Assembly (NCBI GenBank): GCA_947479905.1
Contig: CANKBJ010000007.1
Location: 1-57,519, forward strand
DNA length: 57,519 nt
Direction: 5' to 3'
From: Bradyrhizobiaceae bacterium
Lineage (GTDB): Bacteria > Pseudomonadota > Alphaproteobacteria > Rhizobiales > Xanthobacteraceae
Position 1 is the stretch's first letter. Each line of letters opens with the position of its first letter. Below are positions 25,152-33,730 of this stretch, one piece after another. The notes under the pieces are model-generated. The model worked only from the letters and a program-made list of their open reading frames with translations, searched no databases and was not told the origin of the DNA. The position numbers were made by a program, and so were the translations under genes.

Positions 25152-28100
25152 GTGAACGCGCAATCACCTGGATACGACTACATCGTCGTCGGTTCCGGCG
25201 CGGGTGGCGGCGTTGTCGCCGCGCGTCTGGCCGAAGCCGGCCACACCGTGCTGCTGTTGGAGGCCGGCGGCGATCCGAAGCTGCTGCAAGGCGACGGACC
25301 GGTCAGCAAAGACCGGCTGCCAGCCGACTACGACGTGCCGACGTTTCATCCGATGGCGTCGGAAAACGAGGCGATGAAGTGGGACTTCTTCGTCCGCCAT
25401 TATGCCGACACCAAGCAGCAGGAGCGCGACGACAAGTTCGTCAAGGCGAAGGACGGCGTCCTGTATCCGCGCGCCGGCACGCTCGGCGGCTGCACCGCGC
25501 ATAACGCGATGATCATGGTCTATCCGAATAATGAGGACTGGGATCATGTCGCACAGCTGACCGGCGATCAGTCCTGGGGCGCCAAGCCGATGCGGCGCTA
25601 TTTCCAGCGGCTGGAAAATTGTCATCACCGCTTTCTGATGCGGTGGCTGTATCGGTGGACCGGCCTCAATCCGAGCCGGCACGGCTTCTCCGGCTGGCTG
25701 TCGACCGAAAAGGCGATCCCGAAAGCGGCGATCCGCGACCACGAACTGGTCGACATCATCACCAAGTCGGTGTGGACGGTAATCTGGGAATTGTCCGGCC
25801 TGTGGGAGCGAATCAAGTGGTTCTTCAAGGGCAAGGGCGATCCCAACGACTGGCGCCTGGTCAAGAAGAATGCCTTTGGCGTCCATTACCCGCCGCTGAC
25901 CACGCGCGGCCACGCCCGCAACGGCACCCGCGAATTCGTCCTCGACGTCGCCCGCCGCCATCCCGACCGGCTGAAGATCGAGCTGAACGCGCTGGCGACC
26001 GAGGTGCTGTTTGACGAGCGCAATTGCGCCATCGGCGTCGCCTATCTCAAGGGTGCCAAGCTCTATCGTGCGGCCTGGCAGCCGTCGACCGCGCCCGGTA
26101 CGTCGCAAAAAGCTTACTGCGCGCGCGAAGTCATCCTCTCCGGCGGCGCCTTCAACACGCCGCAACTGCTGATGCTGTCCGGCATCGGGCCGAAGGAGGA
26201 ACTGGAAGCGCTCGGCATCAAGACGCGGGTCAATCTGCAGGGCGTCGGCAAGAATCTGCAGGACCGCTACGAGGTCGGCGTCGTCAACCGGCTAAAGCAG
26301 CCGTGGACCGTTTTGAAGGGCGCGACCTTCACCACGAGCGACCCGCAGTACAAGCACTGGAATCATTGGTGGCGCAAAGGCGTCTACACCACCAACGGCG
26401 CGGCGATCGCCGTCATCAACCGCTCGCAGGTGTCACGGCCGGTCCCCGACCTGTTCATGTTCGCCCTGCTCGGCAAGTTCAAGGGCTACTTCCCCGGCTA
26501 CTCCAAACTGATCGCCGACAATCTCGATGTGATGACCTGGTGCATCCTCAAGGCGCACACGGAAAATCACGGCGGCACCGTCAAGCTGCGCACGAAAGAC
26601 CCGCTCGACCCGCCGGCGATCAACTTTCACTATTTCCAGGAGGGCACCGACAAGAACGGTGACGATCTCGATTCGGTGGTGGACGGCGTCAAGTTCGTGC
26701 GAACGTTGACCGCGCCGATCGCCGACCTGATCGCCGAAGAGGAAATTCCCGGCAAGGCGGTCCAGACTCGCGAGCAGATCGCGCAATTCGTCAAGGACAA
26801 CGCCTGGGGCCATCATGCCTCCTGCACCTGCGCCATCGGCCCGCGCAGCGATCCGCAGGCCGTGCTCGACTCGAATTTCCGCGTCTACGGCACCAGCAAT
26901 CTGCGCGTCGTCGATGCCTCGGCCTTCCCGAAAATCCCCGGCATGTTCATTGTCTCGGCGGTCTATATGATCGCCGAGAAGGCCGCCGATGCGATCCTGG
27001 CCGCGGCCGGGCACGGCAAATTGCCGAAGTGTCTCTACGGTAAAGGCTTCTGGTGCAAAATTCGCAACGCGCTGTGCTGCGCCGCGGGCGTTATCGGCGC
27101 CGTCGTGCATTTTGTGGCGCCGGCCGCGAAGGCGCTGCTCGCCGTCATTGGCAGCGTCGCCGCGGCGCTGGTCGTCATCGTGCTGGCGAGTTGGTTCTAT
27201 TTCGAGGTGCCGCCGGTCAAGCCCGATCCTGCTCGGGAGCAGGCGGCCATCGATGATCTAGTGAAGCTTGCGGTCGCGCAGCAGCAGGCGATCGATAAAG
27301 CGCAAGGCGCGGCCGCGACAGCCGCCAATGCCTGCGTCAAGGCCGATGTCACGGTCAATGCATTTCTGCCGCCGCGACTCAATGTCGGTGTTTTCGCCGG
27401 CGTTCCCGGCGGCCAAAAAAAATACAAGGCATGGGTCCACTTTGCCAATGCGCGCGACACGCCGGGCGACGACCGCACGCCCGACTTTCGCGGCATGGCG
27501 ATCAAGTTGATCGGCGTCAGCGGCGAACGCAACGCCCTGCCGGCCGACGAAGGCAATACCCAGGACCTGCTGTTCAACGGCCATGCCGCCTATTTCGCCG
27601 GCGATCCGAAACAGCTTCTGGATTTCTATTCGGCCTGCGTGAAAAGCGGCGGCTGCGGCGGGCTCAATAACCCCTTTGTCGCCTGGCATTACATCACGCA
27701 TCCGCGCGGCGCCTATAATTTGTGGCGCGGCGACAAGGTCTATCCGACATTGCAGGGCATCACCTGGTCGAGCGTGACGCCGTTCGCGCTCGGGGATTCG
27801 CAGGTGAAATACGCGGCGACCCCGTGCAGCCAGCAGGCGCAATATGGCGAGCCGGGCGACTCATTTTACTATCTGCAACAGCGGTTACAGGCGCGGCTCG
27901 ATCCCGCCAACAACAATCACATCTGTCTCGATCTACAGGTGCAACTGCGCAACGATCCGCCGAGCCAGCCGATCGACAACACTTTGGTGCGATGGCGCGG
28001 CGCGGTCACCGGCTGGCAAAAGGTTGCCCGTATCGACATCTACCCGCAGCGCTTTACGTCGCCGGCGCAACAGCAATTCTGCGAGCGGCTCGCCTTCAAT

Positions 28101-28253
28101 CCGTATCAGGGCCTTAAAGTTCACGCGCCGCTCGGCGGCATCAACCGGGCGCGTGGCGCCGTTCTGCCGGCCGTGCAGGATGTCCGCATGCAGGCCAATG
28201 GCTGGAAGCGCTTTGCCGCGGGCGAAATCACCGGCGACGAGACGTTCAAATAG
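25152..28253 (+). CDS. GMC oxidoreductase - membrane segment - catalase-like fusion protein
   Basis: 1033 residues from GTG at 25152 (GGGAGAGA upstream). Residues 1-620 form a GMC flavoprotein: VVGSGAGGGVVAARLAEAG, ribose-binding Glu37, GTLGGCTAHNAMI, ILSGGAFNTPQLLMLSGIG, and the active-site His in WGHHASCTCAIG. A Cys-rich linker (four Cys around residues 627-645) and one or two hydrophobic helices (about 641-685) lead to a C-terminal domain of roughly 330 residues of the y4iL-like catalase group: VHFANA, DFRGMAIKLIGVSG, DLLFNGHAAYFAGDPKQLLD, and HAPLGGINRARG. The expected proximal Tyr position reads Leu (RARGAVL) and the distal His seems lost. No signal peptide, so GMC and catalase-like parts may face opposite sides of the membrane. 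Follows the diheme gene by 17 bases. Confidence 0.8.
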   Translation: MNAQSPGYDYIVVGSGAGGGVVAARLAEAGHTVLLLEAGGDPKLLQGDGPVSKDRLPADYDVPTFHPMASENEAMKWDFFVRHYADTKQQERDDKFVKAKDGVLYPRAGTLGGCTAHNAMIMVYPNNEDWDHVAQLTGDQSWGAKPMRRYFQRLENCHHRFLMRWLYRWTGLNPSRHGFSGWLSTEKAIPKAAIRDHELVDIITKSVWTVIWELSGLWERIKWFFKGKGDPNDWRLVKKNAFGVHYPPLTTRGHARNGTREFVLDVARRHPDRLKIELNALATEVLFDERNCAIGVAYLKGAKLYRAAWQPSTAPGTSQKAYCAREVILSGGAFNTPQLLMLSGIGPKEELEALGIKTRVNLQGVGKNLQDRYEVGVVNRLKQPWTVLKGATFTTSDPQYKHWNHWWRKGVYTTNGAAIAVINRSQVSRPVPDLFMFALLGKFKGYFPGYSKLIADNLDVMTWCILKAHTENHGGTVKLRTKDPLDPPAINFHYFQEGTDKNGDDLDSVVDGVKFVRTLTAPIADLIAEEEIPGKAVQTREQIAQFVKDNAWGHHASCTCAIGPRSDPQAVLDSNFRVYGTSNLRVVDASAFPKIPGMFIVSAVYMIAEKAADAILAAAGHGKLPKCLYGKGFWCKIRNALCCAAGVIGAVVHFVAPAAKALLAVIGSVAAALVVIVLASWFYFEVPPVKPDPAREQAAIDDLVKLAVAQQQAIDKAQGAAATAANACVKADVTVNAFLPPRLNVGVFAGVPGGQKKYKAWVHFANARDTPGDDRTPDFRGMAIKLIGVSGERNALPADEGNTQDLLFNGHAAYFAGDPKQLLDFYSACVKSGGCGGLNNPFVAWHYITHPRGAYNLWRGDKVYPTLQGITWSSVTPFALGDSQVKYAATPCSQQAQYGEPGDSFYYLQQRLQARLDPANNNHICLDLQVQLRNDPPSQPIDNTLVRWRGAVTGWQKVARIDIYPQRFTSPAQQQFCERLAFNPYQGLKVHAPLGGINRARGAVLPAVQDVRMQANGWKRFAAGEITGDETFK

Positions 28254-28276
28254 CGTTCACGCGGTGCGCGCCGCGG

Positions 28277-28900
28277 CTAATCCATGATATCGGCCAGCAT
28301 CGCCATGCGTACCAGATCGGACAGGCTGTTCGCCGCCATCTTGGTCATGACATTGGCGCGATAGATTTCCACGGTTCTCGGACTAATGCCGAGATCGAAG
28401 GCGATGGACTTGTTTGCCTTGCCGGCGACCAGACCGTCGAGCACCTGGCGCTCGCGGTTCGACAACGCCGCCAGCTTCTCGGTGATCTCGCCAAGTTCGG
28501 CCTTGCGCTTGACGACGCCGGCGTCACGGTTGAGCGCGGCGCGCACCGCGGCGATCAGATGATCGTCATCGAACGGTTTTTCAAGAAAATCGATCGCGCC
28601 GATCTTCATCGCCTCGACCGCCAGCGATATGTCGCCATGCCCGGTAATGATAATCACCGGCAGCTTGGGATTGCTGTCTTTCAGCCGGGTCAGTAGATCG
28701 ATGCCGCTCATTCCCGGCATGCGGACGTCGGTGATGACGCAGCCGTGCCCGACTTGCGGCAGGATGTCGAGAAAGGCTTTGGCGTGCTCGAAGCCGCGCA
28801 CCGTCATTCCGGCCGTCTTCAGCAGGAATTCCAGCGACTGCCGCACGGCGTCGTCGTCATCGATCACGTAAATGATCGGCTCAGGCTGCATCGTCGACAT
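28277..28900 (-). CDS. fixJ: Two-component response regulator FixJ
   Basis: Transcription activator of 207 residues phosphorylated by FixL at low oxygen. Receiver domain with the acidic cluster VIDDDDAV near residue 13, phospho-acceptor Asp58 in [12 protein letters not shown], conserved Thr/Lys positions in IITGHGD and [12 protein letters not shown]. The C-terminal LuxR-type helix-turn-helix reads [20 protein letters not shown] and [15 protein letters not shown]. Starts 20 bases inside the end of fixL. Its likely target is the fixK promoter, where a candidate site lies at 30445-30457. Convergent with the GMC-catalase gene, 23 bases away. Confidence 0.95.
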   Translation of the reverse strand: MSTMQPEPIIYVIDDDDAVRQSLEFLLKTAGMTVRGFEHAKAFLDILPQVGHGCVITDVRMPGMSGIDLLTRLKDSNPKLPVIIITGHGDISLAVEAMKIGAIDFLEKPFDDDHLIAAVRAALNRDAGVVKRKAELGEITEKLAALSNRERQVLDGLVAGKANKSIAFDLGISPRTVEIYRANVMTKMAANSLSDLVRMAMLADIMD

Positions 28901-30386
28901 CCCCTTCCTCTACGGCGGCGAGCGTGAAATGGAAAGTCGTTCCGCCGCCGGGGTTGGCTTTCACCCAGATTCGCCCGCCATGCGCCTCGATGATGGTGCG
29001 GGAAATCGACAGGCCGACGCCCATGCCCTGTCGCTTGGTCGTGACAAACGGCTGGAATAGCTGCTCGGTGATTTCCGGCGCGATGCCTGAACCGCTGTCG
29101 GACACGCTGACACGGACTTGTGTGTCGCCGTCGGGGATCACCGCGATCGTCAGTTCGCGCAACGTGGCGCTCTCCATGGCGTCCGTGGCGTTGCGGATCA
29201 GGTTGAGCAGCACTTGCTGGACCTGGACGCGGTCGGCCAGTACCAGATCGACGCTCGGGTCGAACTGAAACTGAACGCGAATGCCGCGGTCTTTGACGCC
29301 GACCAGCGCCAGCGCGCTTGCCTCTTCGACAAGCTTGATGATGTTTTCCACGCGCCGCTCGCTTTCGCCGCGCGAGACGAAGTCGCGCAGGCGGCGGATA
29401 ATCTGCCCGGCGCGCATGGCCTGGTCGGCGGCCTTGCCGAGCGCGTCGTTTAATGTCGCCGATTTTTCATCGGCGGCGCCTTCGAGCATGCGCTGCGAGC
29501 CTTTGAGATAGTTCGAGATCGCCGCCAGCGGCTGGTTGAGTTCGTGCGCCAGCGTCGAGGCCATCTCGCCCATCGCCGTCAGCCGTGAAATGTGCACCAA
29601 CTCGGACTGCAGTTCCTGCAACCGCGCCTCGGTCTGTTGCCGCTCGGTCAGATCGCGGATGAAGCCGGTGAAGTAGCGCTGCGTGCCGGATTTCATTTCG
29701 CCGACCGCCAGCTCCATCGGAAAGGTTGAGCCGTTCATACGCTTGCCGACGACGACGCGGCCGATGCCGATGATGCGGCGTTCGCCGGTGGACATATAGC
29801 GGTGCAGGTAGCCATCGTGGTTTTCGCGATAGGGCTCGGGCATCAGAATTCTGACGTTCTGCCCGATCGCCTTGCTGGCCGGACAGCCGAACAGCCGCTC
29901 GGCGGCCGAACTGAACGATTGGATGGCGCCGCGTTCGTCGATGACGATCATCGCTTCCGGCACGGTGTCGAGAATCGATTGCAAATGCGCTTCGCGCGCC
30001 AGCGCGTTGCGGGTCATGATTTTGGCGCGCACCTGGCCCCGGTGCACCAGTTCGCCCCCCCAGGAAACGCCGATGGCCAGCACCAGGAAAGTGGCGCCGC
30101 TGACGATGGCGATCGTCGAGAAGCCGGCCAGTTCGGGCATCAGCGCATAGGCGGCGACAAGGCCGATCGCGGTTGCCAGCAGGCCGGGCCCGAGACCGCC
30201 AAATCCGGCGGCGATCAGCACCGGCGGAAGGAAATAGAGAAACAGCGAATCGATATGCAGAATCGGCAGCAGCAGCGCCCGCGCCGCCAGCGCCAGCGCC
30301 ACGGCAATGGGCGCCGTGCCGTAGCGCCAGATGTGCCGTCCCTCGTCTAGGACGAAAACCTTTGATGAATCAACGGTGTATGGCAT
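28881..30386 (-). CDS. fixL: Oxygen-sensing histidine kinase FixL
   Basis: Membrane-bound haem-PAS kinase of 501 residues. An N-terminal region with about four helices (25-110) precedes the PAS domain. Alignment with Bradyrhizobium FixL by eye places the proximal haem ligand at His190 ([10 protein letters not shown]) and the haem-propionate/oxygen-switch arginines at Arg196 and Arg210 (RIIGIGR); the spacing between them (+6 and +20) is identical to that in the characterised protein. H-box His281 in [19 protein letters not shown], then N box, [13 protein letters not shown], and [18 protein letters not shown]. Oxygen release should activate autophosphorylation and transfer to FixJ. Confidence 0.95.
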   Translation of the reverse strand: MPYTVDSSKVFVLDEGRHIWRYGTAPIAVALALAARALLLPILHIDSLFLYFLPPVLIAAGFGGLGPGLLATAIGLVAAYALMPELAGFSTIAIVSGATFLVLAIGVSWGGELVHRGQVRAKIMTRNALAREAHLQSILDTVPEAMIVIDERGAIQSFSSAAERLFGCPASKAIGQNVRILMPEPYRENHDGYLHRYMSTGERRIIGIGRVVVGKRMNGSTFPMELAVGEMKSGTQRYFTGFIRDLTERQQTEARLQELQSELVHISRLTAMGEMASTLAHELNQPLAAISNYLKGSQRMLEGAADEKSATLNDALGKAADQAMRAGQIIRRLRDFVSRGESERRVENIIKLVEEASALALVGVKDRGIRVQFQFDPSVDLVLADRVQVQQVLLNLIRNATDAMESATLRELTIAVIPDGDTQVRVSVSDSGSGIAPEITEQLFQPFVTTKRQGMGVGLSISRTIIEAHGGRIWVKANPGGGTTFHFTLAAVEEGDVDDAA

Positions 30387-30444
30387 ACATCCAAACGGTG
30401 CGTGGCGGCTGGCGGCGGCGCGCGAAAACAGCCCGTCCGCCTAC

Positions 30445-30457
30445 GGGAAACTACCTA
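30445..30457 (-). promoter_or_regulatory. Candidate FixJ-binding site upstream of fixK
   Basis: Minus-strand reading TAGGTAGTTTCCC resembles the GTAGTTTCCC core described for FixJ-controlled promoters of rhizobia (from memory). It lies 76-88 bases before the fixK ATG and 59 bases before the fixL ATG, so it could serve either. Orientation relative to fixK is inverted, which weakens the call. Confidence 0.45.
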
Positions 30458-30497
30458 TGGTGATTATCTGAATTTCGACGGCCTGACACCAGCGGTA

Positions 30498-30511
30498 TCG
30501 ATGATCATCGA
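30498..30511. promoter_or_regulatory. Perfect 14-bp palindrome upstream of fixK
   Basis: TCGATGATCATCGA is a perfect inverted repeat ending 22 bases before the fixK start. It is not a FixK box. It could be an operator for another regulator or a chance palindrome; a half-copy ATTCATCGA follows directly. Confidence 0.4.
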
Positions 30512-30532
30512 ATTCATCGAGGGCCAAGCGTC

Positions 30533-31219
30533 ATGCACACTCAGTCCCTGACCCACCGCAATTCCTACCCATTGCCGACCGCTCGCGCCGCGCGGAACGT
30601 CCCGCCGCCTGCCTTACTCAACGAATCGATCGAATTGATGGGCGCGGCCATGCCTTTCGCCCGCAACGGCGAAATCTACGGGGAGAACGAGCCGGCCGAA
30701 TATCTCTACAAGGTCATCAGCGGCGCGGTGCGCACCTACAAGGTGCTGAATGACGGCCGCCGCCAGATCGGCGCCTTCTATCTGCCGGGCGATATTTTTG
30801 GTCTTGAAATCGGCGAGGTGCATTCCTTCTCGGCCGAAGCGATCGTCGAGTGCAAGGTGATGCTGATCAAGCGCAGCAGCGTGGTCGCGCTTGCCGGACG
30901 CAGCCATGACGTCGCCAACCAGCTCTGGACCATGACGGCGAAGGAATTGCAGCGCACGCAGGCGCATATCATGCTGCTGATCAAGACAGCGCAGGAACGG
31001 GTCGCCGGCTTCCTGCTTGAGATGGCGTCGCGCGCGCCGGCCGGCAATACAGTCGAACTGCCGATGTCGCGTCAGGATATCGCCGATTATCTCGGTCTCA
31101 CCATCGAAACCGTGTCGCGCACGCTGACGCAACTGGAAAATTCGGCGGCGATTTCGGTGCCGAGTTCGCGCCGCATCGTGCTGCGCAACCAGGCGGCGCT
31201 CAACCGCTTGAATGCCTGA
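30533..31219 (+). CDS. fixK: Crp/Fnr-family regulator FixK (FixK2 type)
   Basis: DNA-binding activator of 228 residues for microaerobic genes. A cyclic-nucleotide-type beta-barrel domain (about 30-140) includes EYLYKVISGAVRTYKVLNDG and FYLPGDIFGLEIGE. The helix-turn-helix at about 178-201 reads SRQDIADYLGLTIETVSRTL, with the Glu-Ser-Arg triad that recognises TTGA-N6-TCAA. It lacks the N-terminal iron-sulfur cysteines of FNR; the only cysteine is Cys107. The position corresponding to the redox-sensitive Cys183 of B. japonicum FixK2 appears to be Ser179 here. Divergent from fixL, and followed by a clear terminator. Confidence 0.93.
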   Translation: MHTQSLTHRNSYPLPTARAARNVPPPALLNESIELMGAAMPFARNGEIYGENEPAEYLYKVISGAVRTYKVLNDGRRQIGAFYLPGDIFGLEIGEVHSFSAEAIVECKVMLIKRSSVVALAGRSHDVANQLWTMTAKELQRTQAHIMLLIKTAQERVAGFLLEMASRAPAGNTVELPMSRQDIADYLGLTIETVSRTLTQLENSAAISVPSSRRIVLRNQAALNRLNA

Positions 31220-31270
31220 TCAAGAGTTCTAAGCCTGACGTTGTTCTTCCCCGACGTTATTGGTGAACCT

Positions 31271-31300
31271 GCCCCGGCTCAATTGGCCGGGGCTCTTTTT
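31271..31300 (+). terminator. Rho-independent terminator after fixK
   Basis: Stem GCCCCGGC (31271-31278) / GCCGGGGC (31286-31293) with a 7-base loop, followed by TCTTTTTT. It closes the fixK transcript before the convergent amidohydrolase gene. Confidence 0.85.
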
Positions 31301-31319
31301 TGCCGTCAGTGTCGATTGA

Positions 31320-32762
31320 TCACGCCCATTTGGCGCGCACTTTCAGCGCGGCGAGCGCATCCGACGCTTCGCGCACAAGCTTGTCGAAGTCGAGCGCGGT
31401 GAATTCACCTTTGCGGCGCAGGATGCGGCCGTCGGCGACGACGGTGTCGATATTGGCCGGCTGGGCCATGGTCACCAGCGCGTCATAGGGGTAGCCGAGA
31501 GGCGCCATATTCGGTCCATTGGCGCGGATAAGGATCAGGTCGGCGCGTTTGCCGGGCGTCAGCGAGCCGGTGATATCGCCGAAACCGAGGTCGCGCGCGC
31601 CGTCGATGGTGGCGAGCTGCACCAGCCGTTTGGTCGTTACTTTCCTCTTGTCGCCGAAGCGGTGCGTGCTCAAGGTGTAGAGCATGCGCATGCAGACGAA
31701 GCAGTCGCAGTCATAGGTTGTGATATGATCGATCGACATGCTCAGTTTGACGCCGGCTTCCAGCATTTCGTCGAATTGCAGGTCGCCCGGCCGGCGCGCC
31801 TCGCCGATCGGCGACGTCGAATAGCTGACGCCATGCCTGGCCAGCAAGGCGCGGTCTTCCTCGTCGGTATTGAGCGGATGGACGAGCTGGAGATCGCGGC
31901 CGAGAAGGCCGGCCTCGTTGAGAATCTTGATCGCGCCCTTGCCGGACGTATGCATGGTGATCGGCAGGCCGAGGTCGCGCGCCGCGCCCCATTCCTTCTT
32001 CGCCATATCGGGCGAGATGCCGCCACGGGTGGCTGCGTTGGCGCTGTCGACGCTGCGCGAGCAGATCGCCAGCGTCAGCATGTTGTCCTTGCCGGCCCAG
32101 TCGCGCTTGGCGCGGGCGAGATCGGCGATATCCATCGGCTTGTCGTTGGGGTCGCGCACCGGGTTGCCATAAGCGAAACGGCCGCGCAGGCCGGAATCGC
32201 GCATCGCGCGCATTTCGGCGTCGGCGTGCTGCGGGCTGCGCACATTGTGCGCCCAGTTCTGCGTGGTGGTGACGCCGGCCGAGAGCGCCTCGGCCAGACC
32301 GATACGGCCGCTGTGATAGCTGTCCTCCGGCACGTAATGCACGCCGAGGCCTGCGGTGACCGGGAAATAGCCGAGCTTCGGGTCGTCCTGCCGCATCACC
32401 GGCCGCAGGATGTTGGTCCAGTGATGCCAGTGGGTTTCGACGAAGCCGGGCATGCAGATCATGCCCCTGCCGTCGATGACCTGCGCCGCCGGCGCGTTGA
32501 CGCTGGCGGCGACCGCGACGATGGCGCCGTCGCGCACATGCACATCGCCGGCCGGGAAGTCGCCGATCCTGTCGTCCATCGACAGCACATGCGCACCACG
32601 CACGACGAACTCGCCGCGCGCCGGCAGCGACGCGGCCGGCGCAGATCCGCCGGCGTTCTGCGCGATCGCCGGCGCTCCGAACAGGCTTGTTGCGCTCAGC
32701 GCGCCCGTCGCCTTGAGAACCGTTCGCCGGTCCATGCCTCTGGCTTTGATGTCCTTGGTCAT
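31320..32762 (-). CDS. Secreted amidohydrolase-superfamily protein
   Basis: Metal-dependent hydrolase of 480 residues (cytosine / 8-oxoguanine / triazine deaminase-like group). The chosen start MTKDIKARG at 32762 has GGGAGA upstream; the Tat signal MDRRTVLKATGALSATSLFG follows and ends near PAIAQ, so it should work in the periplasm, unusual for this family. Metal ligands: GFVETHWHHW (strand 1), MHTSGK, VHPLN, SIDHITTYDCDC. The C-terminal SLTPGKRADLILI closes the small beta domain. Substrate not readable. Convergent with fixK, divergent from the CBS gene. Confidence 0.83.
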   Translation of the reverse strand: MTKDIKARGMDRRTVLKATGALSATSLFGAPAIAQNAGGSAPAASLPARGEFVVRGAHVLSMDDRIGDFPAGDVHVRDGAIVAVAASVNAPAAQVIDGRGMICMPGFVETHWHHWTNILRPVMRQDDPKLGYFPVTAGLGVHYVPEDSYHSGRIGLAEALSAGVTTTQNWAHNVRSPQHADAEMRAMRDSGLRGRFAYGNPVRDPNDKPMDIADLARAKRDWAGKDNMLTLAICSRSVDSANAATRGGISPDMAKKEWGAARDLGLPITMHTSGKGAIKILNEAGLLGRDLQLVHPLNTDEEDRALLARHGVSYSTSPIGEARRPGDLQFDEMLEAGVKLSMSIDHITTYDCDCFVCMRMLYTLSTHRFGDKRKVTTKRLVQLATIDGARDLGFGDITGSLTPGKRADLILIRANGPNMAPLGYPYDALVTMAQPANIDTVVADGRILRRKGEFTALDFDKLVREASDALAALKVRAKWA

Positions 32763-32902
32763 GCGTTTCTCCCGATATGATTGCCGGCACTTGTGCGCCG
32801 TTGTTCCGGAGTGAACGCTAGCGCCAAACAAATCCGCCGGGCAAACATTTTGCGCACCCCACTGCCCACGAATCTGCCCACTCTTCAAGGGCTTGGCCGC
32901 CC

Positions 32903-32916
32903 TTGACCTGCATCAA
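32903..32916 (+). promoter_or_regulatory. FixK/FNR box upstream of the CBS-BON gene
   Basis: TTGACCTGCATCAA fits TTGAY-N4-ATCAA. It ends 53 bases before the CBS-BON start codon, a distance suited to class II activation. The amidohydrolase start is 141 bases away on the other side. Confidence 0.8.
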
Positions 32917-32969
32917 CAGCGGCACCGCGGCGGCGTGGTTTCATCACTGTGAAAAACAGGAGAAATGCC

Positions 32970-33698
32970 ATGATCGCCAGCGATGTCATGACCCGCAAAG
33001 TGATTTCGATCGATCCGGATGCGACTGTGCTGCAGGCGGCGCGGCTGATGCTGCAACACCGCATCAGTGGGTTGCCGGTACTCGACAAGGCCGGCAGGCT
33101 GGTGGGCGTGCTGTCGGAAGGTGACTTTTTGCGCCGTCGCGAAACCAAAACCGAGCGCCACCGCTCGCGCTGGCTTGAGTTTCTCATGGGGCCCGGCCCG
33201 ATGGCGACGGAATATGCGCATTCGCACGGCAACAAGGTGTCGGACGTGATGACCACCGATATCCGGACCGTCGACGAAAACGCCTCGCTCGAGGAAATCG
33301 TCGAACTGATGGAGAAGCACCGCATCAAGCGCGTGCCTGTGATGTCCGGCAGCGTCCTGGTCGGCATCGTCACGCGCTCGAACCTGATGCACGCGATGGT
33401 CAGCATGGCGCGCGTCGCGCCGGACGTGATCCGGTCGAAGGACGACGCCGACATTCGCGAGCAGCTGCTTGAGGAAATGAAAAAGGAACATTGGGCGCCG
33501 GTGGCGCTGACCAATGTCGTCGTGCATGACGGCATCGTCGAACTATGGGGCGTCCTCGTCGACGATCGCCAGCGCGAGGCGCTGAAGATCGCCGCCGAGA
33601 ACATTCCCGGCGTCAAGGCCGTGAAGGATCACATGGTCTGGGTCGAGCCGATGACCGGCATGGCGATCGAAGCCCAAGCCGATAGGGCGGCGCGCTAG
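32970..33698 (+). CDS. CBS-domain pair with C-terminal BON domain
   Basis: Cytoplasmic protein of 242 residues. Two CBS domains: MTRKVISIDPDATVLQAARL to GVLSEGDFL (about 1-60) and MTTDIRTVDENASLEEIVEL to GIVTRSNLM (about 93-150), which usually bind adenine nucleotides. A BON-like domain occupies about 165-225 (VALTNVVVHDGIVELWGVL). Start at 32970 (MIASDVMTRK) fits AGGAGA six bases upstream; the longer GTG start reads through that ribosome site. A good FixK box precedes it, which suggests an energy-sensing role under low oxygen; its target is unknown. Confidence 0.87.
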   Translation: MIASDVMTRKVISIDPDATVLQAARLMLQHRISGLPVLDKAGRLVGVLSEGDFLRRRETKTERHRSRWLEFLMGPGPMATEYAHSHGNKVSDVMTTDIRTVDENASLEEIVELMEKHRIKRVPVMSGSVLVGIVTRSNLMHAMVSMARVAPDVIRSKDDADIREQLLEEMKKEHWAPVALTNVVVHDGIVELWGVLVDDRQREALKIAAENIPGVKAVKDHMVWVEPMTGMAIEAQADRAAR

Positions 33699-33730
33699 GC
33701 GATGGCCGCGCGCGCCGGTCGCTCCTTTTT

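Noticed and set aside
28254-28276. GC-rich short inverted repeat between the GMC fusion gene and fixJ as a terminator
   Set aside because: Only a four-base stem could be paired with confidence and no T-run follows, so it was not called.
30362-30373. TTGATGAATCAA at the start of fixL as a FixK box
   Set aside because: The half-sites are separated by two bases instead of four and the motif lies in fixL codons 5-8.
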